From positions 310,001 through 374,000 of the forward strand of contig NZ_WGLM01000005.1 of NCBI RefSeq assembly GCF_016125575.1: 64,000 nt of DNA, written 5' to 3'. The stretch comes from Limimaricola sp. (lineage in GTDB: Bacteria > Pseudomonadota > Alphaproteobacteria > Rhodobacterales > Rhodobacteraceae). A program made the position numbers and the translations under genes. Of this stretch, positions 54,890 to 62,920 are shown piece by piece (the first letter of the stretch is position 1; each line of letters starts with the position of its first letter). Under the pieces are notes generated by a model that had not been told where the DNA came from, ran no database searches, and saw nothing but the letters and a program-made list of their open reading frames with translations.

Positions 54890-56293
54890 CTATTCCGCCG
54901 CCTTCATCATGCCCGGCCAGGCATACATCCGGGCATAGTCCCAGGCGGGATCGTCCCAGGCGATCATCTTGCCGGGGTTCAGCAGGCCCTTGGGATCGGC
55001 CTCGCGCTTGAAATCCAGCTGGCGCGCGTCCACCGCCTGCCGCCCGCCCTCTTCCAGCGTGTAGCGGTGCGGGTTGAAGATCATCGCGCCCATCGCCTCG
55101 TGCTCGCGCACGATCTCGTCCAGCCGCGCCTCGGTGGTGAACTTCACGATGCTCAGGCCGCCCATCTGCACCTTGCCGCCGCCGCGCGTCACCTCGATAT
55201 GCTGAAGCACCTCGGGCGAAAACTTCTGCCGCACCGCCTCGACCAGTTCCAGCGGGTTGTCGGTGCCGTACCCCACCTGCAGGTAGGTGATGCTCGGGTC
55301 GACCTTCAGCGCGCGCAGCGTGGTATGGTTCCAGCCGTATTCGAAGACATGCCCGGGGTCCTTGGGCCAGGCAGGATGGTCGGACCGCCAGATCACGTCG
55401 GCCTCGGGCCAGCGCGCGGCGAAGGTGGCGAAGGCGCCCATCGCGTGGGGCGCCACCATCAGCGCCAGCACCGCCTGCCCCGGATTCACATAAGGCGAAA
55501 CGCGCTGGAAATAGTCCTGCGCGATCGGCGCCTCGAACACCGTCACCAGCTTGACCAGCAGCCCGTCCTCGCAGGCCAGCTCATAGCCGAAACGATTGGC
55601 CGAGGGGAAATCGGGTAGCGTCACGAACATCCCCACCCAGTCATAGGCTGGGGCCAGCGGCATCTCCAGCTCGGTGATGATGCCGTTGGTGCCATAGGCG
55701 TGGCTGACGCGGTGCAGCTCCTCGCCGGTGAATTCCATGACGCGCGGCTCGGCCTCCATCGTCACGACGCGCAGCCGGATGATGTTGCCAAGATCGCGCA
55801 GGCCGCCCCAACGGACCGAACCCACGCCGCCCGACCCGCCCGCCACGAACCCGCCGATCGTCGCTGTCGCCCAGGTCGACGAGAACATGCGCAGCTCCTG
55901 CCCCGACTGCGCCTTGCAGGCCGCGTCGATGTCTTTCAGGATCGCGCCCGGCTCCACGATCACCCGGCCCGGATGGATCTCCTTGACCTTGTTGAACTGG
56001 TTGAGGTGCAGGATGCAGCCGCCCGCCAGCGGCATCGCCTGGCCATAATTGCCGGTGCCGGTGCCCCGCGTGGTGACGGGCACGTCATGTGCGTAGCAGA
56101 CCTTCAGCACCTCGATCACCTCGGCCTCGGTCCGGGGGGCGACGGCGAAATCGGCGGTGACATGGTCCAGCCGCGCCTTCAGCACCGGCGAATACCAGAA
56201 GAAATCACGGCTCTTGGCCTTCACCGACACCGGGTTGGTGTCGAGGTCGAGATGGGCAAGGGCGGCCTTTGCGGCCTCGATGTTGGCGGTCAT
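54890..56293 (-). CDS. FAD-linked oxidase (GlcD/VAO type)
   Basis: The product is 467 residues, cytoplasmic. The N-terminal FAD domain has VAPRTEAEVIEVLKVCYAHDVPVTTRGTGTGNYGQ-type sequence (for example VPVTTRGTGTGNYG), and the C-terminal block DPKGLLNPGKMI is typical of glycolate oxidase and D-lactate dehydrogenase relatives. Substrates in this family are hydroxyacids or alcohols, with quinone or another protein as electron acceptor. The ATG overlaps the deaminase-like gene stop (ATGA), placing it in the same pathway. It lacks the iron-sulfur GlcF partner here. Confidence 0.9.
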   Translation of the reverse strand: MTANIEAAKAALAHLDLDTNPVSVKAKSRDFFWYSPVLKARLDHVTADFAVAPRTEAEVIEVLKVCYAHDVPVTTRGTGTGNYGQAMPLAGGCILHLNQFNKVKEIHPGRVIVEPGAILKDIDAACKAQSGQELRMFSSTWATATIGGFVAGGSGGVGSVRWGGLRDLGNIIRLRVVTMEAEPRVMEFTGEELHRVSHAYGTNGIITELEMPLAPAYDWVGMFVTLPDFPSANRFGYELACEDGLLVKLVTVFEAPIAQDYFQRVSPYVNPGQAVLALMVAPHAMGAFATFAARWPEADVIWRSDHPAWPKDPGHVFEYGWNHTTLRALKVDPSITYLQVGYGTDNPLELVEAVRQKFSPEVLQHIEVTRGGGKVQMGGLSIVKFTTEARLDEIVREHEAMGAMIFNPHRYTLEEGGRQAVDARQLDFKREADPKGLLNPGKMIAWDDPAWDYARMYAWPGMMKAAE

Positions 56294-57567
56294 GCGGTCC
56301 TCATCAGGTGGTCGAGTTCGGCGTAATCGGGCAGCGTGCGGTCGATGGCGCGGCCGCCGCGCAGGACGATCCGGTCCGATTGCGGGCGGGCGAATAGCTC
56401 GGTCCAGGACCGCGCACGGCAGATCACCAGGTCGGCAGGCGCGCCCGGCGCGAAAGAGGGTGCCGCGAACCCGCAGGCGCGGGCAGGATTGACGGTGAAG
56501 GCCAGCGTCCAGTCCGGGTCGGCATGGTCGAGATGGCCGATGCGGGTTGCCTCGCGCATCACCTCCAGCATGTCGAGATCGCCATAGGCATAGAACGGGT
56601 CGCGGGTGTTGTCGGAGGCGAAGCTGACATTGATGCCGCGCGCCTTCATCTCGTGCACCAGGGTAATGCCCCGGCCACGCGGTGTGCGCGCGGCATGGCG
56701 GTCCTGCAGGTAGAGATTGCACATCGGCAGGCTGACCACGTTCAGCCCGGCCTTGGCGACCAGATCCAGCGTGCGCAGCGCCTCGGCCTCGGGCATGGTC
56801 GAGAGCGAGCAGAGATGGCCCACCGTCACTGGCCTGTCAAAGCCGCGCTCCAGCACCGTCTCGGCGATGGACTTCAGCGTGTTGACCTCGGGGTCCATCG
56901 TCTCGTCGGCGTGGAAATCCACCTCCAGCCCGCGCGCAATGGCGTGATCGAAGAAGGTATCGAGCATCCCCTGAAGGCCCGGCACCGGGTAGGTGACCAT
57001 GCCCAAGATGCCGCCCGAGGCCGCGACTAGATCGGCGGTATGGGTGAAGGGGCCGTCGTTGGTCGCCCCCTCGCAGCCCAGCAGGCAGGCCGCCTGCAGC
57101 GCGATGCGCCCGGCCCAGTCCTGTCGCACCTCGCGGAACACGCCCCAGCTGATGTCGTCCTGCGGCGGGATGCTGTCGAGGTGGGTGCGGATCGCCCCGG
57201 TACCATGCGCGTAGGCTGCGCGCAGGGCGAAAGTCATCCGGGTGCGCACGTCCTCGGCGCTCCACGCCGCCTCGCGGTCGCCGCCCACGGCCGTCAGCGC
57301 GCCGGCGAAACTGCCGTCGAGGTTAGGCGTGCGCGGCCAGATATGGCCCTTGTCGAGATGGGTGTGCATGTCGACGAAGGTGGGAAAGGCCATGGCCCCC
57401 TTCATGTCCACGCTGGCCGCACCGGGCGCGTCAGCCACGATCCGCCCCTGCGAAACCGTCAGGCTACCGCGCACGGTTTCGGCGGTGCTGCCCGCAAGGC
57501 AGCCCGGCAGCGTCAGGTTGTCGAGGCGCAGGGCGGGCGCGTCGGGCAGGGTCAGAAAGTCGTTCAT
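56290..57567 (-). CDS. cytosine-deaminase-like amidohydrolase
   Basis: This 425-residue amidohydrolase-superfamily enzyme is close in pattern to CodA. Metal ligands are HTHLDKG (His68, His70), a histidine in VGHLCSLS and an aspartate in FASDNTRDP; DFHADE (His219, Glu222) supplies the catalytic acid. CodA-type enzymes deaminate cytosine or related pyrimidines and some hydrolyse other cyclic amides. The gene overlaps the permease stop by one base. Its place behind an importer suggests the imported compound is its substrate. Confidence 0.91.
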   Translation of the reverse strand: MNDFLTLPDAPALRLDNLTLPGCLAGSTAETVRGSLTVSQGRIVADAPGAASVDMKGAMAFPTFVDMHTHLDKGHIWPRTPNLDGSFAGALTAVGGDREAAWSAEDVRTRMTFALRAAYAHGTGAIRTHLDSIPPQDDISWGVFREVRQDWAGRIALQAACLLGCEGATNDGPFTHTADLVAASGGILGMVTYPVPGLQGMLDTFFDHAIARGLEVDFHADETMDPEVNTLKSIAETVLERGFDRPVTVGHLCSLSTMPEAEALRTLDLVAKAGLNVVSLPMCNLYLQDRHAARTPRGRGITLVHEMKARGINVSFASDNTRDPFYAYGDLDMLEVMREATRIGHLDHADPDWTLAFTVNPARACGFAAPSFAPGAPADLVICRARSWTELFARPQSDRIVLRGGRAIDRTLPDYAELDHLMRTA

Positions 57568-58451
57568 CAGTCTCTTTTCAGGGCACTTTCATGCCACTTG
57601 CGCAGAAGGAAATGGTTCAGGCCCGCGGTGATCATGAAGATCGCGACGCCCATCAGCGCGATGAGGAGCAGACCCGCATACATCCGCGGGATGTTCAACC
57701 GATAACTCGCCTCAAGGATGCGGAAGGCAAGGCCAGAGCCGGCCGCCGTCGATCCCGCGACATATTCCGCCACGATCGCCCCGATCAGGCTGAGACCGCC
57801 GGCGATGCGCAGGCCGCCAAGGAAATAGGGCAGCGCCGAGGGCAGTTGCAGGTAGCGCAGCCGCTGCCAGCGATTGGCGCGGTAGATCGTCATCAGGTCG
57901 CGCAGGTTATGATCGGCCGATTTCAGCCCCAGCGTCGTGTTGGCGAGGATCGGGAAGAACGCCACGATCCACGCGCACAGGATCAGCGCCACGAAGCCGT
58001 TGGTGACATAGATAAAGATCAGCGGCGCGACCGAGACAATCGGCGTCACCTGCATGATGACGGCGAAGGGAAAGAACGACATCTCGGCGAACTTGCTTTG
58101 CGTGAAGAGGACCGCCAGCAGGACACCGCCCACCACCGCCACCGCCAGCGCGGTAAGGGTGATCTTCAGCGTCACCAGCATGGAGGGGTAAAGAATGCCC
58201 CAATCCTTGATCAGCGTTTCCACAACAAGGCCGGGCGAGGGCAGGATGTACTTGGGGATGTTGTTGATGACGACCAGCCGGTCCCAACCCCAGATTGCCA
58301 GCGTCATCACGATGATCGGCAGCGCCCATTTCGCCACCGCCTCGATCCGTCGCGCGCGGGCGTAACGGGCCTCTTCCGCATCGTAGAGCGCGCTTTCGGG
58401 TTCGTTCACCGCGGGTTTCAGCCCGCTTGTCCCATCCTCGGCAATGCTCAT
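57567..58451 (-). CDS. ABC transporter permease, SsuC/TauC/ThiX type
   Basis: This inner-membrane permease has 294 residues with about six helices. The ATPase-contact EAA-like loop is in IYRANRWQRLRYLQLPSALPYFLGGLRIAGG (for example RYLQLPSALPYFLGG). The first 40 residues are charged and cytoplasmic. It belongs to the nitrate/sulfonate/taurine and pyrimidine-precursor importer class. The ATG overlaps the ATPase stop (ATGA) and its stop overlaps the deaminase-like gene (TGATG). Confidence 0.93.
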   Translation of the reverse strand: MSIAEDGTSGLKPAVNEPESALYDAEEARYARARRIEAVAKWALPIIVMTLAIWGWDRLVVINNIPKYILPSPGLVVETLIKDWGILYPSMLVTLKITLTALAVAVVGGVLLAVLFTQSKFAEMSFFPFAVIMQVTPIVSVAPLIFIYVTNGFVALILCAWIVAFFPILANTTLGLKSADHNLRDLMTIYRANRWQRLRYLQLPSALPYFLGGLRIAGGLSLIGAIVAEYVAGSTAAGSGLAFRILEASYRLNIPRMYAGLLLIALMGVAIFMITAGLNHFLLRKWHESALKRD

Positions 58452-59257
58452 GTCTCGGCCTCCATCTCGGTATTGCCCATCGCCGCCATCAGCGTGTCAG
58501 ACGTGCGCCGCGCAATCGCGGCATATTCGGGCGATGTGCGGAAAGCGCTGTCGCGCGGATATGGCTGATCGACGGTGATCTCGCTGATCACCCGGCCCGG
58601 GCGCGGCGCCATCACAAGGATGCGGTCCGACAGGAACACCGATTCAAAGACCGAGTGAGTCACGAAGATCACCGTGCAGCCTGTCGCCGCCTTCAGCGAT
58701 AGCAGGTCGTTGTTCAATTTTTGCCGCGTGATCTCGTCCAGCGCGGCAAAGGGCTCATCCATCAGGATCAACCGCGGGTTGGTCACCAGTGCGCGGGCGA
58801 TCGAGACGCGCATCTTCATGCCGCCCGACAATTCGCGCGGATAGGACTCGACGAACTTGTCGAGGCCGACGAGGTGAAGCACCTCACCGATCCGGTCGCG
58901 CACCGACGCCAGCGATTGCCCGCGCAGCCGGAATGGCAGGTAGACGTTCTGAATGACCGTGGCCCATGGCATCAGCGTGGGTTCCTGAAACACCACGCCA
59001 AGGTCGTCCGCGCTTTGCCCACCATCCCAGACGATCCGGCCCCTGGTGGGCCGCATCAAGCCGGCGATCAACCGCAGCGCCGTGGACTTGCCGCAACCCG
59101 ACGGCCCCAGAAGCGAGATCAGGTCGCCTTCGTTGACGGTCAGTGACATGCGGCGCAAAGCCGCGACATTGCCGTTGAAGGTCTTGTCCACCTCCTGCAT
59201 CTGAAGAATTCGCGGGCGTTCGCCCAGTGGTTTGATATCGCGGTGTATGTCGGTCAT
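58448..59257 (-). CDS. ABC transporter ATP-binding protein, SsuB/TauB type
   Basis: The product is 269 residues. Walker A is LLGPSGCGKSTALRLIAG (about 50-67), the Q-loop VVFQEPTLMPW, the signature ELSGGMKMRVSIARAL and Walker B LILMDEPFAALD, followed by VTHSVFESVFLSDRI with the switch histidine. It powers the importer with the permease and binding protein of this operon. It lies 82 bases after the binding-protein gene, with a strong hairpin between. Confidence 0.94.
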   Translation of the reverse strand: MTDIHRDIKPLGERPRILQMQEVDKTFNGNVAALRRMSLTVNEGDLISLLGPSGCGKSTALRLIAGLMRPTRGRIVWDGGQSADDLGVVFQEPTLMPWATVIQNVYLPFRLRGQSLASVRDRIGEVLHLVGLDKFVESYPRELSGGMKMRVSIARALVTNPRLILMDEPFAALDEITRQKLNNDLLSLKAATGCTVIFVTHSVFESVFLSDRILVMAPRPGRVISEITVDQPYPRDSAFRTSPEYAAIARRTSDTLMAAMGNTEMEAET

Positions 59258-59289
59258 CAGGCGGGAACGTCCGTGTTTCAGCGAAAGAC

Positions 59290-59323
59290 GGGGACGCGCG
59301 CCTGCAAGGCCGCGCGCGCCCCC
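59290..59323 (-). other. intercistronic hairpin after the binding-protein gene
   Basis: Twelve-base arms (59290-59301 and 59312-59323) pair perfectly in the minus-strand RNA, with one G-U. It begins 16 bases after the binding-protein stop and lacks a strong T-run. Such structures commonly protect the abundant binding-protein mRNA and lower expression of the downstream ATPase and permease. Confidence 0.5.
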
Positions 59324-59339
59324 AAAGATCCTGTCCGGA

Positions 59340-60344
59340 TCAGTTCTTCAGGTCCATCCCAACCTTCTGATCGACGAATTGCAGCGTGTAGGCCTTCGAG
59401 ATGTCGATGCCGGCCTTGATCACGCCCGAGTCGACCATCTTCTGGTAGAAGTCCTGCATCCGCGCATCCGTCATCGCGCCGATCCCCATCGTCAGAGAGT
59501 CGCCCGAGTCGACGATGCCATATTGCTTCATCGCCGCGATCGAATAGGCGATCTGGTCATCGGTCATGTCGGGATTGTCTTTCTTGATCAGGTCGTTGGC
59601 GGCCGTGTTGTCGCCGTAAAGGTAGTTGTACCACCCCTTGATCGAGCCATCGACGAAGCATTTGACCACGTCGGGGCGGTCGGTGACGGTGCTGGTCAGC
59701 GTCTGGATCATCGTCGAATAGCCGGAATAGCCTGCATCGGCGATCAGGTAGACATCAGGCTTCCAGCCCGCTTCCTTTTCCACCGCGTAGGGCTCGGAGG
59801 TGACATAGCCCTGCATGCCCGAATTCTCGTCGGCAATGAACGGCGCGGCGTTGAAGGTATAGACCTTGCGCTGTTCGGGCGTGAAGCCCAGCGCCTTCAT
59901 CATCCACTGGTAATAGCCGGCATAGCCGCCATCCGAGATGAAGAGGGTCAGGTCCTTCAGGCCGTTGAAATCCTTGACCCTGCCCGGATGGGTCAGGATC
60001 ACCTGCGGTTCCTTCTGGAACAACGCGGCCACGTCGATCAGCGGCAGCCCCTGGTCGACCGCATCAAAGGCATCAAGCACGCCGCCCATGTAGAAATCGA
60101 TCTTGCCAGCCAGCATCTGGGCCTGGTTGTTCACGCTGGGCCCGCCGGGCACGATCGTGACGTCGAGGCCGCAGGCGGCATAGGTGCCATCGGCCACCGC
60201 CTGGTAAAAGCCGCCGTGTTCGGCCTGAGCGACCCAGTTGGTGCCATAGGACAACTTGATATTTTCGGCCATCGCGCCGCCGGTCAGGGCGACACTCGCC
60301 AGCAATGCCGCAAGCGCGGTGCGGGCCTTGAAGTGAGCAGACAT
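59340..60344 (-). CDS. ABC transporter substrate-binding protein, NMT1/THI5-like
   Basis: The product is 334 residues with a signal peptide (MSAHFKARTALAALLASVAL, cleavage after AMA near residue 27). The mature protein starts ENIKLSYGTNWVAQAEHGGF, the pattern of the THI5/taurine-binding class that captures pyrimidines, sulfonates or similar small molecules in the periplasm. GGAGGT lies six bases before the ATG, which was preferred over an in-frame start ten codons upstream. It is the first gene of the operon. No thiamine riboswitch sequence is visible in the leader. Confidence 0.91.
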   Translation of the reverse strand: MSAHFKARTALAALLASVALTGGAMAENIKLSYGTNWVAQAEHGGFYQAVADGTYAACGLDVTIVPGGPSVNNQAQMLAGKIDFYMGGVLDAFDAVDQGLPLIDVAALFQKEPQVILTHPGRVKDFNGLKDLTLFISDGGYAGYYQWMMKALGFTPEQRKVYTFNAAPFIADENSGMQGYVTSEPYAVEKEAGWKPDVYLIADAGYSGYSTMIQTLTSTVTDRPDVVKCFVDGSIKGWYNYLYGDNTAANDLIKKDNPDMTDDQIAYSIAAMKQYGIVDSGDSLTMGIGAMTDARMQDFYQKMVDSGVIKAGIDISKAYTLQFVDQKVGMDLKN

Positions 60345-60579
60345 GGAATACCTCCGGTGATTCTGTGAGGTCATGGTAATCGCCGATCATGCCCTGTTAA
60401 CGGAAACAGTGCCGCATTCTTCGGCAAGCGGCGCCGGACTGACCATTTCGGTATCATCCTTTTGGCCGGTGCCGCATATTTGGGCGGGCGACGCTTGCCG
60501 GATATGGCCGAGGTCATTGCCGGTCCGGTCGCTGTGCGTCAGGTTGCGGCAAGACCCCGAAGTTTTGCAGGATACGCCC

Positions 60580-60975
60580 ATGCTGACCGCCCTCTTTCCC
60601 GCCAGCATCCGTCGCCCTTTCGCCCGCTATGCCCATGGCGTCATGGTGCCGGCCGGTGCGCGATGGATCATGACCTCGGGCCAGCTTGGCATCGGTGCTG
60701 ATGAAAGTGTGCCCGAAGGCGCGGAAGCGCAGGCGCGGCAGTGCTTCGCGGCTTGTGCCGCAGTTCTGGCAGAGGGCGGGATGGGGCCGGAAGATGTTGT
60801 GCGGATCAACGCCTTCGTCACCGACCGGGCACATATGGCGGGCTACATGGCGGCCCGCGATGCATGGCTTGCCACTGTCACCCGCCTGCCCGCCTCGACG
60901 CTGGTCATCGTCTCGGGCTTTACCCGGCCAGAATTTCTGGTCGAGGTCGAGGTAACGGCAGCACGGGCCGACTGA
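60580..60975 (+). CDS. RidA-family protein
   Basis: The product is 131 residues of the YjgF/YER057c/UK114 family, whose best-known members hydrolyse reactive enamine/imine intermediates to ketoacids and ammonia. The N-terminal PFARYAHGVMVPAGARWIMTSGQLG and the C-terminal RPEFLVEVEVTAARAD are typical; the arginine expected to bind carboxylates is not at the canonical spot, so it may belong to another subgroup. It is divergent from the ABC operon, with 235 bases between. An imine-quenching role in the nitrogen-heterocycle pathway is an attractive but unproven link. Confidence 0.86.
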   Translation: MLTALFPASIRRPFARYAHGVMVPAGARWIMTSGQLGIGADESVPEGAEAQARQCFAACAAVLAEGGMGPEDVVRINAFVTDRAHMAGYMAARDAWLATVTRLPASTLVIVSGFTRPEFLVEVEVTAARAD

Positions 60976-62229
60976 TCAGAAATGCCACGTAAAGCGCAGG
61001 TCGACTGATTTCGGCGGCACGGCATATGTCGTGGCCCCCGTCGTCAACGGCAAACCGCCGAACTCCGTCCCGGTCCGCCCTGTCGGCACCGAGGCAGAGA
61101 TATCCAGCGCGGTGATATCGCTTAGCGACCAGTGCAGGCTGGGCGCGAAAAGCGCGCTGCCATCATCAAGGTTCAGCACCAGCCCGGGCGAGAGCGTGAC
61201 CAGCGGCGTCCATTCCAGCGTCATGCCCGCAGCCAGGTAATGGCGCGACGTGGCATATAATTGTCCCCGCGCCAGCCGCGCAGCCAGCGCCGGCGGCAAC
61301 ATATCAAGCGCGGTGCCGTTGGTCGTTGCGCCAAAGCCGTTCAGATAAAGCTCGGCAAAGACGGTGGCATTCCGGCCCGCCAATGTTGTCGCGGTGCTGA
61401 TATTTGCCAGCGCCGAGGTCCAGCGGGTGCCGTCATCGGCCCATGTCGGGACGACTTCCATGTTCCATGCCGCGCCACCGAGGCTGCCCGACAGCCCAAG
61501 GCCCAAAGTCGTATCGCCGTGATCGCGGCCAAGCAGAACGGTTGTGCCCAGCGCGCCGAAATCGCGGCGGTAATGCAAGGCGACCGTGCTGGCATCCGGG
61601 CTGACCGGGCCGCCCGTTACTTCGGGGCGCGGCACCCAGACCGCCTGCAGGTCCGATCCGTCGGGCAGCAGCCATTGCAGGTAGGCCATGTCCACGCCGG
61701 GTTTGTATTCGGTATCCGTGGCCTCGGGCGCAAAGGGATCGACGAGGTCCATCGGGTGAAACACCTGCCCCGCGCCCCAGGTCAATGCTTGCCGCCCCAG
61801 CTTCACCACCAACGGGCCGCTGGCATAGCTCAGTGACAGCCGGTCGATCTGCTGCATCGCCCGGGTGCGGCCTGAATCGGTCAGCGTGGTGGAAAGGTCA
61901 AAATAAGTGGCGGGTGGCACTGCGGTTGCGCCGCGCGCGCGGGCCAGTTCCACCGCACTGCCCGTCTCGGCGGTCAGGTGATAGTGCAGATCGACCGTCC
62001 ACGGGCCCTGTGCCGCCTGCCATTGCAGGCGCAGGTCGGTCGTCAGAGCGCCGCTGGCGGGCCAGCCAAGCGCCGTGTCGTAACTGTCGGCGGGCGTCCA
62101 TGCACCGCTGCCGGTGACGGCCAGACGGCCATGCAGCCCATCGGCTGCCGCAGACCCGGCCAGGCCGAGAATGGCCAGCGCTGCGGCCGCCTTGTGCACC
62201 CACGGCCTTGCGCCATTACCGACGGTCAT
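60976..62229 (-). CDS. outer-membrane beta-barrel-like protein next to an ABC exporter
   Basis: The product is 417 residues: signal peptide (VHKAAAALAILGLAGSAAA, cleavage near ADG), then alternating strands ending DLRFTWHF with terminal Phe, an outer-membrane signature. LSYASGPLVVKLGRQALTWGAGQVFHPMDLVDPF resembles alginate-export and DUF1302-type barrels (for example KLGRQALTWGAGQVF). Its start overlaps the ABC ATPase end by 14 bases, so it is co-translated with an FtsX/MacB-type exporter. ATG 62229 is preferred; an in-frame ATG at 62250 is possible. Function unknown; a lipid or lipoprotein export route is possible. Confidence 0.68.
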   Translation of the reverse strand: MTVGNGARPWVHKAAAALAILGLAGSAAADGLHGRLAVTGSGAWTPADSYDTALGWPASGALTTDLRLQWQAAQGPWTVDLHYHLTAETGSAVELARARGATAVPPATYFDLSTTLTDSGRTRAMQQIDRLSLSYASGPLVVKLGRQALTWGAGQVFHPMDLVDPFAPEATDTEYKPGVDMAYLQWLLPDGSDLQAVWVPRPEVTGGPVSPDASTVALHYRRDFGALGTTVLLGRDHGDTTLGLGLSGSLGGAAWNMEVVPTWADDGTRWTSALANISTATTLAGRNATVFAELYLNGFGATTNGTALDMLPPALAARLARGQLYATSRHYLAAGMTLEWTPLVTLSPGLVLNLDDGSALFAPSLHWSLSDITALDISASVPTGRTGTEFGGLPLTTGATTYAVPPKSVDLRFTWHF

Positions 62230-62920
62230 CCGACACCACCTTTCCATCAACCACCTCGATATGCCGCCGAGACCTGTCGATCACCCTTGCATCATGGCTG
62301 CTGATCAGGAAGGTCGTGCCCGATGCGCGGTTGAGGTCCGACATCAGCCCGATCAGGCCATCGGCATTCGTGCTGTCGAGGTTCGCCGTCGGCTCGTCGG
62401 CCAGAACGATGACCGGGCGCGTCACCAGCGCGCGCGCCACCGCCACGCGCTGTTGTTGCCCGCCTGACAGGTAGGCGGGCCGCCGGTCGGCCAACGCGCC
62501 GATGCCAACCTCATCCAGCGCGACGCGCGCGCGTTCGGCCCGTTCGGCCGGACCGACGCCCAGAAGCTGCAGGGTCAGCGCCACGTTCTCCAGCGCCGAA
62601 AGGACGGGGACAAGGTTGTAGGCCTGAAATACGAAACCGATCCTGTGCAATCGCAGTGCTGCCCGCGCGCCCGACGACAGCGCGGTCACCTCCTGACCGT
62701 CGATCTCCACCGTGCCGGATGTCGGCCGGTCCAGTCCGCCGATCATGTTCAGAAGGGTCGTCTTGCCTGACCCGGACGGCCCGGCCAGCGTCGCGAAATC
62801 ACCCGGTGCGAGGTCAAGATCGATACCGCTGAGCGCCGGCACGTCTACAGCACCCACGCGATAGACCTTTGTCACACCGCGGCAGCGCACGATGGGGGAC
62901 ACTTGGGTATCAGGTTTCAT
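62216..62920 (-). CDS. ABC exporter ATP-binding protein, LolD/MacB type
   Basis: The product is 234 residues. Walker A is LAGPSGSGKTTLLNMIGGLD, the Q-loop VFQAYNLVPVLSALENV, the signature YLSGGQQQRVAVARAL and Walker B VIVLADEPTANLD, all matching the MacB/LolD/FtsE class rather than importers. It pairs with the FtsX-type permease that precedes it (11-base overlap) and is followed by the beta-barrel gene (14-base overlap). It probably moves a lipid, lipoprotein or peptide out of the inner membrane. Confidence 0.93.
   Translation of the reverse strand: MKPDTQVSPIVRCRGVTKVYRVGAVDVPALSGIDLDLAPGDFATLAGPSGSGKTTLLNMIGGLDRPTSGTVEIDGQEVTALSSGARAALRLHRIGFVFQAYNLVPVLSALENVALTLQLLGVGPAERAERARVALDEVGIGALADRRPAYLSGGQQQRVAVARALVTRPVIVLADEPTANLDSTNADGLIGLMSDLNRASGTTFLISSHDARVIDRSRRHIEVVDGKVVSDDRR

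Noticed and set aside
60345-60579. Thiamine pyrophosphate riboswitch before the THI5-like binding protein
   Set aside because: I looked for the conserved CUGAGA and ACCUGAUC-type blocks on the minus strand and did not find them.
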